Positions 9,209-23,444 of a stretch of 64,000 nucleotides of DNA are shown one piece after another. How positions within the stretch are numbered: position 1 is the first letter of the stretch; the number at the start of each line of letters is the position of its first letter. This stretch comes from Trogon surrucura (taxonomy: Eukaryota; Chordata; Aves; Trogoniformes; Trogonidae), in the NCBI GenBank assembly GCA_020746105.1, contig CM036620.1, forward strand, positions 40,389,206 to 40,453,205, read 5' to 3'. The position numbers and the translations under genes were made by a program. The notes beneath the pieces were generated by a model, which did no database searches, was not told the origin of the DNA, and saw nothing but the letters and a program-made list of their open reading frames with translations.

Positions 9209-12200
9209 ATAAGAAATTATTTTAAGAGTCTTAATATGAAGCTTGTTACAGACCTTACAGTTGCCATTAATTATCTGATACAAAGATAGTGCTAAATTTA
9301 TGGTTGTTGATGCACACTGTTAACTGAGTGTTAAGGCAATGTCATTTCGTATAGTTCAATTAGTGGTTTGTTGACATTAGGAAATAATTGAAACAATTTG
9401 GAGTTCACTTTTAATGATTAGTTACTGTCTCTTGTCTTAACTCATTCCTTCAATGTAATTTGACAAAATTTTCTGAAACAATTCAATATCCTAAATCACT
9501 GTTATTGTTCTAGTTATCACTGTTGTCCCATTAGCACTTGATTTTTTTATTTCTTTAGATATGACAAATGCCCCAGCTTTCGTTTAGGACTTCTGTTGCT
9601 TTTCTCATATCTGCTTAAATTTTTCTCTCCCTCTCTTCAACCTTCTTTTGTAAAAACCTATTTTGAATATAGCCCTTTGACTTGCACATGGCCTATATTC
9701 AACACAATCCCCCCTGGCATTCAAAAGATCATACTTCTGGTTTTTGGCCCTGAGACTGTTGCACGTAAATCACTGCTACATATTTGCTTACAGGACCCTG
9801 CTAGCACATTCTGCCTTTTTCTAAATACCTATTTCAGATTCTTTTCTTAGAGAATCCTACAGAAGCAGCACATCTTACCACATTCGCTAAATTGCAAATT
9901 TAGTTCAAAGACCTAGCAGTACTTAAAAGTACCTGCGATCATTAAGCTTCGGTGACAAATTGGAGTTCTTACTGACATAATTTCAAACATCTCTGGCAGT
10001 ACAACCCTGGGGAGACTTCAGTCAGTAGCTTCGCTTTGAACAAGGTTCCTTCATGATCAATTTGAAGACATCAGGGAAAAGAGAAAAAATGGTAATCATG
10101 TCTTTTTTTTTTTTTTTTCCTGAGTTACAGGTAAAGAATTAGTTAGGAAGAATTGGTGAAATTTGTGTACCTGATTCCACAGTGTAATTCTGGAAACCCT
10201 AAACTGAGGTACTGACTAACCTGAAAGAGCAAAATCTGAGCAGGGGCTTCAGTGATAACTTCTCATTTATTATTCTGGCATACACCTTTCCTTAATTGGA
10301 ATATCTCAGAAAGACTGGAAAATTTTAATGCAAGTCAAAGCTTGTACTACATACAGTCCTCATCAAGTGGTGCCTGCTTGTTCTTGATCCTTTTTAACTA
10401 TTCCTTGCTCATCTCATGATTGTGCTTTTAGTTTTATTAAATTCATGAAGAGGCATAAGTTATGACAAAATAGCTGCAAAATAAGGAAAAATGAATTAAT
10501 GAAAAATGAATTAACACCCGGCCATTCAAAAACTAGTTTTACATTTTGGCAGACAAAATCCCACTCCCATATGTTGCATCTATATAAAGCTTCTGCAGGC
10601 TTTTACACCTCAATGGTTTACTGAAGCTTCGTGGTTCTAGAATAGTTCCCAACGTAACAGCTAGTGCAGTCTCCTGGGGAGGATTGTTTGGGTTTTAACC
10701 AAATATAAATCTTGATCTCAGTACAAAAAGTGGAAGGAGCTGCCCTTATCTCTAAAATGATACATGATATCCCTTTGGTTAATCCCTGAATGTCTGAGCA
10801 AAAGACTTCAGGAACCAAGTACTAGATTGGGGACTCTTTAAGCGGAGGAAAGAATTGACTGGTAGGCAAGGAGTAATGCCACAAACCAGGAGAAGTATGG
10901 GACTGAAAGTATTCTTAGTTTGTTTTTTTTTTTTAAGCTCATTCTTTTTGTGCTGGGTATTGGGATCCTATTTTAGGATGCTTGTTTATAGAGAGCCTGA
11001 ATGCCTGACAAGGAAATGCTGCAAGAATTCATCTTTGTGATGCCAAGATTGTTTTCTGGACCTTGCTGCAAAGGGGCGTATAGTAAAAACATACATTTCT
11101 CTGACATGCTGCCTTTTCTTAATTGAGATAAGGAAGTCAAGCACTTCCAGGAAGTGGGATGATGCAGGCCTAAATTAAATTTGTCATTTGTTTCTAGTGT
11201 TACGTTAAAAGCTTGTATTGACCTTCTCTTCAAACTCTGATATTGAAAGGGAAAACTAAACAGTTAATGGCATTACAAAATTATCTAATATGGAGAGATA
11301 ATGGTTTGTATTATCTGCAATCTTGGTTGCAGGAAAAGATTGGTTCTAACATTTTGTATCTATTTATGATAAGAAGCAAACTCTATTTTTCCTCTCTGTG
11401 ATTTGGGTTTTTTTTGCCCCACTAAAGGAAAAGTTATTGTGGTGGGGTTTTTTTTGTTGTTCTGAAATTCTTTTGTAGTCCTTTCTCTCCCTATCTGCAA
11501 TGATCAGTTTTATTTTATGGTAACCCTTGTACCAGCAGTTTCAAATGAGGTCAGTACCCTTCTGTGTTCCTTCCTTACACATACAGCAGCAGAGAGAAAG
11601 TATCTGATAGAGAATTTAGATTTCCAGGCAAAATGATAACAGCACATAGCACAACTTTATTTGTAGATATTAATCAAAAACAGAGAATTGGTTCAGTGTT
11701 GGCCTATTAAGTTTGTGTCAGACTCAGTATTGCGCCCCAAACTCCTCAGTCTTGTAACACATGCGTGTATGCATGCACCACGTACACACACATATGCACA
11801 GACATGCTTGCTTTTGAAAAAAGTATCATTCCCAAGACAGCTATCATAAAGGCAAAAAAAAATATTCCTTCTGGTATATGGTTTTGGGACAAGAGACTGA
11901 TGTGGAGTAAACAGATGTAATAGAACCCGGCTGCTCAAAGTCGTTCTCTGTAGGGTGTAGCTATTTCATGCCTCCTGTGAAAAAACTGCATGCCTACTGA
12001 ACTTGATAGTTGTTTTAGCTATATGAAAGCACAGCCACTGGTTTGTGTAGCACAGAAGCTTTTCTGAATTGTAGAAGAGATCAGAATCAGAAGATACATC
12101 GACCTTTGCATTCACAACTCAAATGTTACAGCTTTTGAGACTGGCATGTTTCTTTCTTAAATTTCTATACAAGAAGTATGTTTTCCAGTGGATTTGTAAT

Positions 12201-13668
12201 AGTTTATTTTCCAGGTGCTGGTACTTTACCCTGAAAGTGTCTTCTTCCAGCTGTATTAGTTAAGTAGTTGATATTTTGTTAGGCAGGCGTAAATAAATAA
12301 ATCTATTAATGAAGTATTTTTATACGAAAAACATCTATAAAAAAGCTACATTTCTCTCCTGTGTGCTTTTAACTTATTGCGTATGTCAGAACAGTTTCAT
12401 TTCAGAGAAATCAACCCAGAACACATTAGAATGTTTATATGATTATATATAATGCATATAGAATGTAATAATGTGCTACTTATATTCCTGTGGAAGTTAA
12501 AGTTTGTGAACAAGTTTTTAAGTTCTTGATACCCAGGCTGCTGGTAGATATAAATTCTTTCAAGTTTTGGCAGATGTGGTTTCATTATTGGGACGAATGT
12601 GGTGGAAATAATTGTCGAGAGGGAGGTCAAGAAGTTCCCATGTCCTGCTGTATCACCATCGTAGACAGAACCTTCTCTGCTGTCAGTTATTGAACACTGG
12701 GGGAAGCTCTTCTGTATATTTTAATACCTTTCCAAAGCCACACTTAACAAATCAGATTCTTCTTTCAACCAGCCCATTTATTAATGATCTAACCAAGCTC
12801 CAGGATTATGTCTTCTCCATGAATATTTTCAGTTGTATTTGTCCAGTGATCAGATCCAAAGTTGAGTGTGTGTCTGAGTGTGTTAGTGCTTTGTCCTAAA
12901 GGGTTTAAAGGCCTGGATGAGCAATAACTGCAAGATGCAGGAAAAGTGAATCTAAAATAAACCTTTTCTCTTTCTTTTCTATTTTATGCTGGTGGACCAA
13001 GGTGTGATGTGTAGGTTCTGTTCTGAAACATAAGTGGACTTTGCGCTCCTAACTGGCAGTGACAACCCTAGTCTAAAGTGGCTTGATGTGAGCTGGGTAC
13101 AGGGAAAGAGGAAGGGGTGCTAGGAAGCTGCAAGCAGTCTCATCTTTAGAGGAAAGAGGGACCGAAACTCTCCTAGTATTCCAAAATAACCGTGGTCTCC
13201 ATGTACAGTAGGTGCCAAAGTCCTTAAAAGTTTGAATTTTAGACCTCATCCTACATCACTATAGATATAATCAAGCGTTGGTGTTAATACTTCAGATGTC
13301 TGTGAACAGTAGTTTGGGCAAAATAAAGCAAACATCCTTGATTATATGATCGGAATACATTTGGATAAATATAACCTAACCTTGCAGTCTAGTTATAGCA
13401 CAAAAATCTTAGTGTCTGTACAGCGCTAAAAAATGCTGTTTTTCAAATATCAAAGCAAAGCTTGAGGCTAGAAGACCTCTTGCTTATTTCCAATTTACCT
13501 CCATATGCCTTTCTGACTCTTACAATAAGAAACACTATATTCCTCCACCGATGTGGCTCCCTTGTAATTTATTTACCTGAGGAAGATCTGCTTTTTAGAT
13601 ACAGCATCTGGCTTTCAATAATTTCCTGCTCTTAGCTGGCTGAATTGACTGAACCAGAAGGAAGTTGA
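9209..13668. other. AT-rich non-coding sequence, no gene seen
   Basis: No supported gene. Short low-complexity features are a poly-T run at about 10105-10119, an alternating CA/TG-rich patch at about 11758-11804 and AAATAAATAAAT near 12290-12302. The open frames are short and unlike known proteins. Confidence 0.7.
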
Positions 13669-13735
13669 GTCTGTTGCCTGAGGTCACGTATTGAATGAAT
13701 GCCTGAGCTTGGATTTAAAGTTAGATCTGGAGTAT
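13669..13735 (+). repeat. Probable MIR-type ancient SINE relic
   Basis: The stretch tgttgcctgaggtcacgt followed by gaatgaatgcctgagcttgg and atttaaag resembles the conserved core of MIR/CORE-SINEs (gcccaaggtcac ... gcagagctggga). These are ancient amniote repeats. The match is short and diverged, made from memory of the family pattern, so it is tentative. Confidence 0.45.
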
Positions 13736-15686
13736 TCCCTTTTGGTTCTTTGCTGCTTGCAATAAATACTTCTTTGAAAATGTCAGGTGTATTTGGGAGT
13801 AATCAATCTGTATTATATGTAAGCAGAAAATTATAATGACTGACCTGGTACTGACCAAGTACATATACAGGTCTTGCAAATGTTATCTGTCAAAGCAGCA
13901 AGAAAGCAGGAAAAAAGAGCAGAGTTTTTTTTTATAGTTACAAAATGTAAGCATATCTAAAGCAATAAAAATACTGTAAATTGGTAAATGAGACACTTTT
14001 TTTAAAAAATGGGACAATTATTTGTGTTAATGGCAAGTTTAGTAAAATGCTATTTCCTTTAATAGTAATCAGGTGAGAAGAAAATGTGTTCTTTATCCAT
14101 GTTCTCAATAATAAATTATACTCTGTGCATCTTTATAGTAATCTGAATTGCAGGACTTTGCACCTCTGTTTACCATTTTCCTGATATTCTGCTTGCATTT
14201 TTTTTTTTAATTAATTTTTAGGTAAGAAATTGTGTATCAGGATTTGGAGACATTAAGTCTTTACATAATTGTATTGCAAAACATTAGTCGTAATTAAGGG
14301 CATGGAAAAATGAGCTTATCTCTATAGATCAAAGATATTAAAAAGTTTGTCATAGATGAAATATAGTTTGTAAAGATATTTTTTCCTGTTTTCTCCATGG
14401 GGAAAAAAAAAAAGTGTATCTACAGAGATTATTTATTCAATTTGGGAAGAAGCCACAGATATTGTTAACGGGACTTTTAATGTCTCAACTCAAGCAAATT
14501 CTGAAATACTGTTTCAAACTAAAAATTGAAATATTTTTCACTGGTTTGAATTTTTCTAGTTGAGAAAGTACCGCCATAGTTTTGTACCTTTGTAAGTGCA
14601 GTTTCTAGGTGGAAACAGTTCATCTGAAAAAGGACTCCCTTTTCTGACTACTGTGAAGTTGGATGGTCATAAAACACCTGGGAGAGCAGTTGAAATGACA
14701 ATCCAGTATAAATGGAGTAGGAATAATTATGCTCTCAAGTTATCTTGAAATGAACTTCACAGTTGGTCAGCAATAGCAGTTATCCATAATAGTAGTTTAA
14801 ACACATCCTGGGAATGTTAACAAGTCCTCTGCTGTCATGCAGAGGGTAAAAGAGGAAACAAGCTGGGTCAGTCAAGAAGAGAGACACAATTCAATGAAAA
14901 TAGCAGAAAGCCTCAACAGGAATTATTTTGACCCATGACATTTTGTGTTTCCTTTTACCTTCTGACCTTATTTCTGGCGGTAATGAAAGGGACCCTTAGA
15001 AGACATGTACGAGAAGTTTTATCTTCTTTTCTTGGCTGTGGAAACGCTGTCATGTTAAGAGTCTTATAAGCACCGAAACAGAGGCTGGAACGATCTGAGA
15101 AAGGCTGCGTATTTTTTGAAGAACACACTGTCTTTTTTCATGGAGGTCTGACAGGAAAACAAAATTGTTACTGTTTTGGGCTCCGTTTTCTCCACAGGAA
15201 GGATGAGAGTGCTTTCCTTTACTGTAGCATCCCAGGAGCGTGTGAGTAGAGAGCAAGGATTGAGATCCTGACAGGATGACTAGAAATGGTGCAGAAGGGA
15301 CAAGGAAAGCAAAGGCAGGCATCTGGAGTTGATGGCAAGGACATCTGTGTAGCCTGTGAGGCAGAAACTGGCTGTTTCTCTGAGCTAGCATTTGGAATAA
15401 ACAGGTGTTGAATTTGGAGGCTGTTCAGGCCATCTTATCCTTTATCATGAAGCACACAGAGGAAAGTTGGTTTTCCTGCTGCACTTAATCTGACCGTGGA
15501 CTCTACGACAGGGTGTGTTTTTACTGTGGTTCTGCTGAAGGACTGTAGCATGAAACAAACCATTGCAGCCAGTAGATGATTTTCTTGCATGGATTTATAA
15601 TGTAAAAAAGAATGAGTCTGAGTAAGTTATAGCAAATTTATTGATGGAATAGTTAGACTAGTTAGGAAAAAAAAGGACTTTAAAGA
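13736..15686. other. AT-rich non-coding sequence, no gene seen
   Basis: No gene or clear repeat is recognised. The longest frame (113 codons, minus strand, 15050-15391) has no recognisable domain and no supporting codon pattern. Confidence 0.65.
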
Positions 15687-16649
15687 TGTCATGGGTTTGA
15701 ATCTGGCGGGGTTTTGGGCAGCAGGAGTAGAGCTGTGTGGGATGACTCTTGAGAAACTTTGAGAGCCTCCCCCACCTCCAGGAAGGAATTGGACCCGCCT
15801 CTGGCCAAGGCCAGGCCAATGAGCACCTCTGCCATCAAGGTATTTAAGAGATGACCCCATTGTTCTCTTTCTCTTTTGATTTCATCTAGTCTTGATCTGT
15901 ACTGTTTTTGTGTTGGGGAGTTTTTCTGCTGGAGGAGGGGGAGGTAAGAGGAGAACAAAGGAACATGGTCCTGAGAAGGAAGAGGGGAAGAAGGGGTATG
16001 AAGGAGAGGGAGAAGGCTGCCAGAACAGAACCTCTCCCTGAAGCCCTGTGGTGGTTGAGATGGCCAGAAGATGATTTCTTGCCAGCTGAAGGGATTGATA
16101 ACGGCAAGAATGTCCAGGATTCATCAGTACATGCAGAGCCATATGCGAGAGGGAAGAGAGACCAAGCATCAGCAGGAGATGCACCCAGAGTGATCTGTGG
16201 CCCCGATGGACTCAGGAGGAGGAAGAGGATTGCTTGCAAGGAGCCCTCTTTCTCAAGGAGGAGCTACCATGGATGATGAGTAATGGTCAGATGGATTTCA
16301 CCCCCACGTCTTGCCCCACTTGCACCGATGGAGGGGAAGATGGGAGGGGTGGGGGGAGAGTGTATTTAAGATTGGGTTGTATTTATTTATGTGTTCCTCT
16401 CACTATCCTACTCCAAGAATGGTAGTGGTTAATTAAATCTATGTTTTCTCCCAAAGTCGCTCTGCTTTTTTACCCATCATTTTAAATGGCATATTATTAC
16501 CCTCCCTGTCCTTAATCTCAATCCTTGAGCCTTTTTTGTTTGAGTTTTCTCCCTCCCCATCACTGTAGAGATGGAAGTGGGGAAAGTGTGAGCGAGTGAT
16601 CTCGTGGTTCTCTGTTGTTGACCTGGGCAGTCGGCTTGAATGATGACCA
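15687..16649 (+). mobile_element. Solo-LTR-like element, ERVL-type architecture
   Basis: It begins TGTCATGGGTTT, close to the TGTCCTGGGTTT start of the LTR at 23769. It carries a CCAAT box (15816-15820), a TATA-like TATTTAAG (15841-15848), a purine-rich middle (about 15930-16020) and an ATTAAA polyadenylation signal (16432-16437). The right end is tentatively at ...GATGACCA (16649), where the 5-base flanks aaaga and aaaaa match imperfectly, so that end is uncertain. Proviral genes are absent, as expected for a solo LTR left by LTR-LTR recombination. Family assignment is inferred from layout only. Confidence 0.6.
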
Positions 16650-17455
16650 AAAAAAAAATATTTAACATACTATGTTTTATCACTTTACTGAAAAAATTTG
16701 AATTTGTAGGAGGGCATTTAGTAAACAAGAGAGAGAGTACTTAAGATAGAAAGTAGTCAGCTTCACAAAGTTAAAGAACTATTAGGTTGTTCAGAAAAGA
16801 AGTACAGGTTTTCCCTCTGTCTTCATTTGGACACAACTTGGAAATATTTGCATCCTCTTTACATCATGATGTTGCAACCCTGCTATCCAGTAAAGACAGG
16901 AGATATTTAGTTCTACTTCTTGTATGGATAAGTTGGAAGTGAGATAGGTATAATAAAAAACAAGGAGCAGAAAAAATAAATGATTGCTACTAGTTAAAAG
17001 TGACAGTCAACTTCCAAAGAAATCATTATTCAAATACTTCATATGTGTTTTGAAAAACTTTTGTTGTTTGTTTTAAATACCTAAGAATGTTGAATTATTT
17101 TGAAGTTACAATTAATAGCCTATTCAAAACATTCACTGCTTGTGTACTGATTTATATATGATTTTTGTCCATTTGAAGTAGCAAAGGGAAAGACTTCTTT
17201 TTGAGTTAACTTTGAAAAGAAATCTTGGTGTATGAAGACTGAAACTTGCAGCGACCTTAAAAAAAGACAATTGCAAAATGCACCCTCTAAAAGAGCTCCA
17301 CAAAAAATGCCAATAAAGACTTTTTTGTATAAGGAGAAATACAGTATTTGAATCCATATACTGTATTTACTGAAAATTTAATTTCTAAAAGGGTCCAAGT
17401 CAACTATTACTTGAAGTAAATACTATTTTATAGGTTACATATGTATATATATGGG
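16650..17455. other. AT-rich spacer between LTR and SINE
   Basis: No gene is seen. It starts with an A-rich tract (16649-16659) and ends in a TATATAT run just before the SINE. Confidence 0.65.
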
Positions 17456-17627
17456 GGCCAGTTAGCTCACTTGGTTAGAGTGTGGTGCTGATAACACCAA
17501 GGTTGTGGGTTCGATCCCCGTTCGGTCCCCATGTGTTGCCTGATCTAATTGAGAGGCGTCCCTGCCCATGACAGGGAGGTTGGATTAAATGATCTCTAAG
17601 GTCCCTTCCAGCCTAGGCCATTCTATG
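17456..17627 (+). repeat. Full tRNA-Ile-derived SINE with CR1-like tail
   Basis: The first about 75 bases are a clear tRNA-Ile-like head: A box TAGCTCACTTGG (17463-17474), an anticodon loop with GAT (17490-17492) and B box GGTTCGATCCC (17508-17518). The remaining about 97 bases form a body ending in a CR1-like tail (ggtcccttccagcc ... ccattctatg). A structural tRNA gene is unlikely because the acceptor stem pairs imperfectly, the sequence runs on into the SINE body, and a truncated copy exists at 314-427. It resembles tRNA-Ile SINEs described from zebra finch (TguSINE1); that name is from memory. RNA polymerase III would transcribe it and CR1 ORF2 would be its likely mobiliser. Confidence 0.88.
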
Positions 17628-20600
17628 TGTATACACACACTTATATAGTGGAAGCCAGTGCAGCCTTGAAAAATCGAAAAAGGTGAATTGGCTTTCTGTT
17701 ATCATGGCTACAATGACAGCAGGTATCAATTACCTTTCAGTTATCCTGGGGAAAACTGGTCCTGTAACACAGAGCACAACCAAGCCCTAAAGAACTCTTC
17801 TAGACCCACTCTTTTCTTAATGGTATGATCTATATTGAAGTAGTCATCGCTCAGCTGAAAACACTTAGTGATGTTTGCTATGAAGTGCAAGTGGTCCTAG
17901 AAGTGTCAAATGCTGCTGCTACGCTGAATGAGTCGGAAAGTCTCTGGGTTTTTTCCTGCAGTGCCATGTCACGTGGGCTGATTTCCATCAATCGGCAGAT
18001 TGCACAAAGTGAAATCTGCCCCTTGTCATAAAATGCACAGTTGTGAGTAAAAGCTCTGGACAGGATGAGTATAAAGCTTTCACTGTCCTGCATAATTTTA
18101 GTAAATAGAAGGATCGTATCTTTCCTCTCTGTTGTCTGCTTTGTGAAACATTATTCTTATCCCTTTACCGTCTCATTATGGTACGTAATTAAACTTCTGA
18201 TGCTTTGTGAAATAGTGCATACTACTACTTTTTTCCCTTAAAATTCCTCACTCTCGATACAGACAGTATGCTTTTGAGAGCTGTTTGTGTTGGCATTTTC
18301 TGCAGCACACTCAATAATGTAATGCTGTGCTTTGAATAGTCAAAGTTATTGTTTCTTCAAGCTGTCACAAGGCTTAACGTGCACTCAGGCTTTCTTTCTA
18401 TGCATACCTGGCTTGAAGGAGGCAAGTTTCTTTATGGAATAATTTATTTCTCCATCAATTATTAATTATTTATGCAGCTCCAGCAGGTGAATTTAGGGAC
18501 TCGTTATACATAGAAAGAACTAAAGCAAAGATAGTCTCAGCTTCATGGAGCTTAACATTTATGATCCCAATGACACCTACCTGCAAGATATGTATTCCTA
18601 GCCTTGCTTCTAATTCTGTAAATGTTTTGCATTTGTCTTCTCTTTTATAAAACATTGTTTTGGAAACAAGTCTCTTATACACAGGCTAGCAGTGTCAGAG
18701 AGAGAGCGCATTGTGATTTTTTTTTTCTAGTTCCTTGAAACCGTTCACTCCATTTAAACTTCCATCAATTCAAAATTTCCTTTCCCTTGAGCACACTTTT
18801 TCTGTATTTTTTCGTTCAAAGTACTATTAATAGTTTCTGATTATTCAGCAGAAAAATAAAAATGTCTCTTGAGCCACTCAACCTGATTTAATTGGTTTCG
18901 GTGTGTGGCAAGCTAAATTCAGATCTCCATTTATCAAACTCCAAGTATTTCCTCCCCTCTAGAACTGAGTGGTGCTCAGGTGAAAAATACCATGAGGCAA
19001 AAAACGTCTGCTTGGGATTGTGCATAAAACATTTTGTAACATTTGCAAGGTCACTGCAGTGCACAAATTAAAGGAAGGTTGGTTGCTTGCATTCCTCCCT
19101 GCCTCCCCTCCAACTTCAGTGCTTCTCTGAGCCCCTAGACAGTTATTCCTGACAGCTTTCCAGGTTTCTCTGAATTGGTTTGAAGTAATGTTTTTACTTT
19201 TTTCTTTGTTTCTCCATTTCTTTTACTTACTCTGGCAAAGAGAAAAAGGGATGGAGGAGTGCATAAGAACATAAAGTATTCTTTTCTTGTGTATCAGAGA
19301 CAAGCAGTGTATTCAGAAGGTCGACTTTTTTTTTTTTTCTGAAGCATTTCAATTCCTAGGCCCCTTGAGGTATGTGCAGTTGAGGAAGTATCACCTTAAA
19401 AACTTTGTTTTCTGTTGAAATTTTCATGCTTTCTCACACTTACACACCCACACACCCACCTCAACTCCTCTAAATTCTACTTGCTAAGCTTTGTTTACTG
19501 TAGACTTGTAGAACTTCAGGACAATGCATAAAACAAAGCTTGAAAACAAATGACATTTGGAAGAAACAGAATTTATTTTGTTTGGCTCAAACCAGGACAT
19601 TAATTAATTTAATTTCAAGTTATTTAAATGTTTAAACAAAAGATATGACATGCATGTTTGTCCTGGCTAAATGTTAATTGCATGGTGGTTCACAGGTTTT
19701 CAGGATCAGCACCCCACTGCTGAGTCTCTAGATTTATTCTAGAAGTGAATACAAGAGGAAAAAGCCCCTCAGCTTAGTTCCTACTTCTTCATTTTTTTTT
19801 TCTAACTTGGCAGCTACTGCAAGCACCCTGTGGCAGTATTAGCAATAACACAGACCACTTTAACTTTACCTAACATAAAAAAAAAATAAAAAAAGGGATG
19901 TAAAGAACTGATTACAACTAACCTTGCAACATGTGATAATCCTTGTCTGTGATGCCTGTATGCATGCATAATGTGTGAAGAAGACACAAGAAAGCGGAAC
20001 TGGAGATTCTTCCGTTTTCTTTCTTCTCATCTTACTGAAAATCTTGAATGCTTCTCTGTGCAGTTGACTAAGAGTAGGGAGAAGGGTGAACCACCAAGTA
20101 CCATTACAGCCTGGTGGGCAACTCTTCATGGTAGCTGTAAAACCAGAACAGCAAAACACTCATGAATAGAGGCGAGGGAGGTTGATCTATGCACCTACAG
20201 ATAATCTTTTCCTGTAGGTCTCTGCATATGTAGTTTCTTTCTTCAGGCAAGATGTATCTGGCTTACTTATTCTTATGTGAAGCCTCAGTGTCCATTGAAT
20301 TTACTAATTTTCCCTTCAGAAGCTCAGCTGTACAGCAGTATTACTAGAAGCTGCACAGGCTGGGTATAAAAGCTCCTGGGGTGATGCAGTTTTGCTGAAG
20401 GGAGAGCTCCCTACAGGACTGCCACACCAGAGCACTGAAAGTGTCTGCATAACCTAACATTTAATGATGAACACTGCAAAGCTGTTTTCTGATAAGATCT
20501 GAGCAAATATTCAAGCCACAAGGGCTAATAATGTAACTTCTCTGTGGTCTACTCAGTTGTGTTACCATATAAGTCACCATTAAAATAGGTCAGTATTACA

Positions 20601-23444
20601 GGAAAGGAGTAAAGTTTGAGTTAGCCTTTTAGCCATATGCAGTTATATATAGCTGAGTCATCTGCTAAGAATGCTGATTGCTACCATGGCTTCACCAAAA
20701 ATAAACATTTTCAATTTTTAATAAAATGTCTTTTGAGTGAAGTGACTAAGTTAATAGTTGCAAAGTATGCAATTTATTTGATGGTGTGAGTGCATTATTT
20801 GTAAAGATGTTGGCTAAAGCTTTTCATTGAAAGTTTGTACGATCCAAAATGCTGACATGAATAATGGAAAAGTCAAGCGAAGTGCTAACAGGCTGAGTTC
20901 AGAAGTAAGAAATAAATGGGAAATGATTTTTCTAGCAAAAATTCATGAGCAGAACCCCTGGAGGGGGTTGGGGGAATATTTCCATTTTCCACTTATAATA
21001 TACTATGTGTTTATAGATGGGATTGTGGTATACATTTCTGTCTGAAAATTTCAGGCCTGGCTGCTGTGTATGCAGTAGAAAGTTTGAGGGAAGGAACGGA
21101 AACACATGAGCAACACTCTTGGACCTTTAGGCAATCTAACTTTTGAACAATATTTAGTTGTAGCAAAGACACAGCAGAATAAAAAAAAAAATCCTTACAG
21201 TGACTGTAAGTACAGTAAGTGAAAGATAGACAACCTTTGTATGGTGTGAGAAATGCCTGAAGTCAATCAAATGTCTGGTGATAGATAAGAGAGTTAATGG
21301 CTCAGCTAAGTGGCTTTAAGACTACTGAGTAAACCTGGACTGAAATGATCCCTGGTGTAATTAGAGAGGCTGCAGTGAAAAAGTTAAATCAGGCCCTGAG
21401 CCTGGAGATCAGCATTTTATTTAGAGTTCTGGGACATCATGGAACATAACTGAAATAATTACTGGGGTAATAATGTGAATCTATATATCTTAAGAGCTTC
21501 AGGTGGTTAAGCCCACTTGTAGAAAGACTACGGTATGGGAACACAATCTTACACTGAGTTACAAAAACCAGAGATTTGTCCCAATCAGTAACTTATGTTT
21601 TGACTAAGACAGTGAATTGGAGATAAGTGAGTGAGCTTAACTGAATGGAACGTACTTCCACTCACTTGGGGAGTCCATACACCCGAGTTGGGTCAGCTTT
21701 AAGGATGCCATATGGGAAGCTGTATGGTCAGGCTGTTATAAGTGGGACAGGTGCATATCCCCACACAGTAAAATGCCACTGAGGTGCTCAGGGACCAACA
21801 GGCTACTGGGGACAAAGAGAGGGAAGTGGTTTGACTGAAGGTTACAATCCCATAAGCATGGCATAGACAACCATCAAATCACATGTGTGCTGTGTAAAGG
21901 CAATTCTGAGTATTCCTGTGTAGGTCTGAGGTTTTTTCTAGCACTGTATCTCCTAGAGAAAACCCTTATAGGCATTTGAAGATCCGTCATTTCGAGAATC
22001 TGTGGCAATGTGGTGGGTGGAGATTCAGTAAAATGTGGCTTTAAGTGATCAAGTTATTAGAGTTCATAATTCCTAAGATAGTAGAAGAAAAGGAAGGAGC
22101 ATATTTAGGTCAATGAATAGACTTCCTCTGATTCACATTAGAGTAGAAAGCTTAATTAACTGGGTGTTTTATATCATTTGCAAACATCTCCATATAGGCT
22201 CTGCTCAAATATGCATCTGTTTTGTCAGTGCCAAGGGAATACTCAGGGCTCAGCTTGTCTCCATCTCTGGAGTACTACGCACTAATCTTCTGTGTTATTT
22301 TAAATTAATTATAAAGACAATCATTACAAATTTCTTTCATCTTAAATTCTTTGATTTGCAGCCTAAGACATCCTGATTGACATCTCTACCCTCTACTTGT
22401 CTGCTCCCTTTCAGGGCAGTGGGGAGAAGGGACACTTGGCAGTGCTTGGGGCAGAGCAGAGGGGAAAGCCTGGATTCGCAGGGTCTGTTCTCCCCTCTGC
22501 TGCTGACTCCCAGTGTTGGATACTTGGTCTCCAAAGGAATCCTAGTCCGCAGCCCCATTTGACTCTATAAACAATATCATAAAAAAACCCGTATGCTATT
22601 AAGAAAGTACATTTATGTAGGGAGAGCCAGTCCTCTGCTTATACGCTAGATATTGACTTAAAATACGGCCCCAAGCAAGTGAAACACTGTGCTCCTTGTA
22701 AGCAGCCTCAGAAGTACTGACCTCAAAACACACCTCCACAACACAGTCCTTCCCTAGTTTATTTTTTACCCTGGAGGCCAGTACCTCAGTAATGGCTTAT
22801 ATCAGCAATAAATTACTGCTTTCTATTTTGGTTTCAGCTACTCTGCACCTTTGAATGAAGGTGATATCTCCCCCATACCCCTCACTTCTTTACAAAATGA
22901 AGAAGTACATGTAATATTGTGTTGATCCTGGCTTATTTCAGTACTGCTTATACACAAAAGCTGTGTACAGCTGCGGTGATGGATTTAGAAGTTTAGTAGA
23001 GTTTTTCATAAAATGAGCAAAGACAGTAAGAGCAGAGGAGGTGGGTTTGTTTAAAGTAGCTTGAGGAATCTTGCCCTCCCAGCAGCAGCAGTACTTTGAC
23101 TTTGCCCAACCTAATTCTTGTACTGATACTGAATTATCAGTATTAATTTCTCTGCCACAGATAAGGTCATAGCGATCAAGTGACTTAAATGGGTTTATAA
23201 TCCTGGGTAGGCTGAATCCTCATGCTTAATTTTTATTCTAGGCAATTTCTTCATAACATTAAATACTCATGAAATACCAGTAGTCAAACTCTCACTGTTG
23301 TGGATACCCTACATTTTAGTTAGCTGTGCTGGCAGCACTGCGTTGCAGAGTTAAGACTTTCGTCCTTGAGCTCTTTCCTAAACAAGTGCATAACTCTTGC
23401 TTCCTAATTATGAAAAGAGACCCTGACCAGCCAAGTACAGCTCA
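17628..23444. other. Unique non-coding sequence, no gene seen
   Basis: No gene or well-supported repeat is recognised over 5.8 kb. There is a CA/CCCA-rich patch at about 19436-19461. A canonical TATAAAAG occurs at 20365-20372 with no supporting gene downstream. Segments around 21300-22000 look like worn interspersed repeat, but I cannot place them in a family. Confidence 0.6.

Noticed and set aside
17456..17530. Structural tRNA-Ile gene
   Set aside because: The A box, anticodon GAT and B box are present, but the acceptor stem pairs poorly and the sequence runs on into a SINE body that is repeated at 314-427.
20365..20372. TATAAAAG as a promoter
   Set aside because: No CCAAT or GC context, LTR ends or downstream gene can be linked to it.
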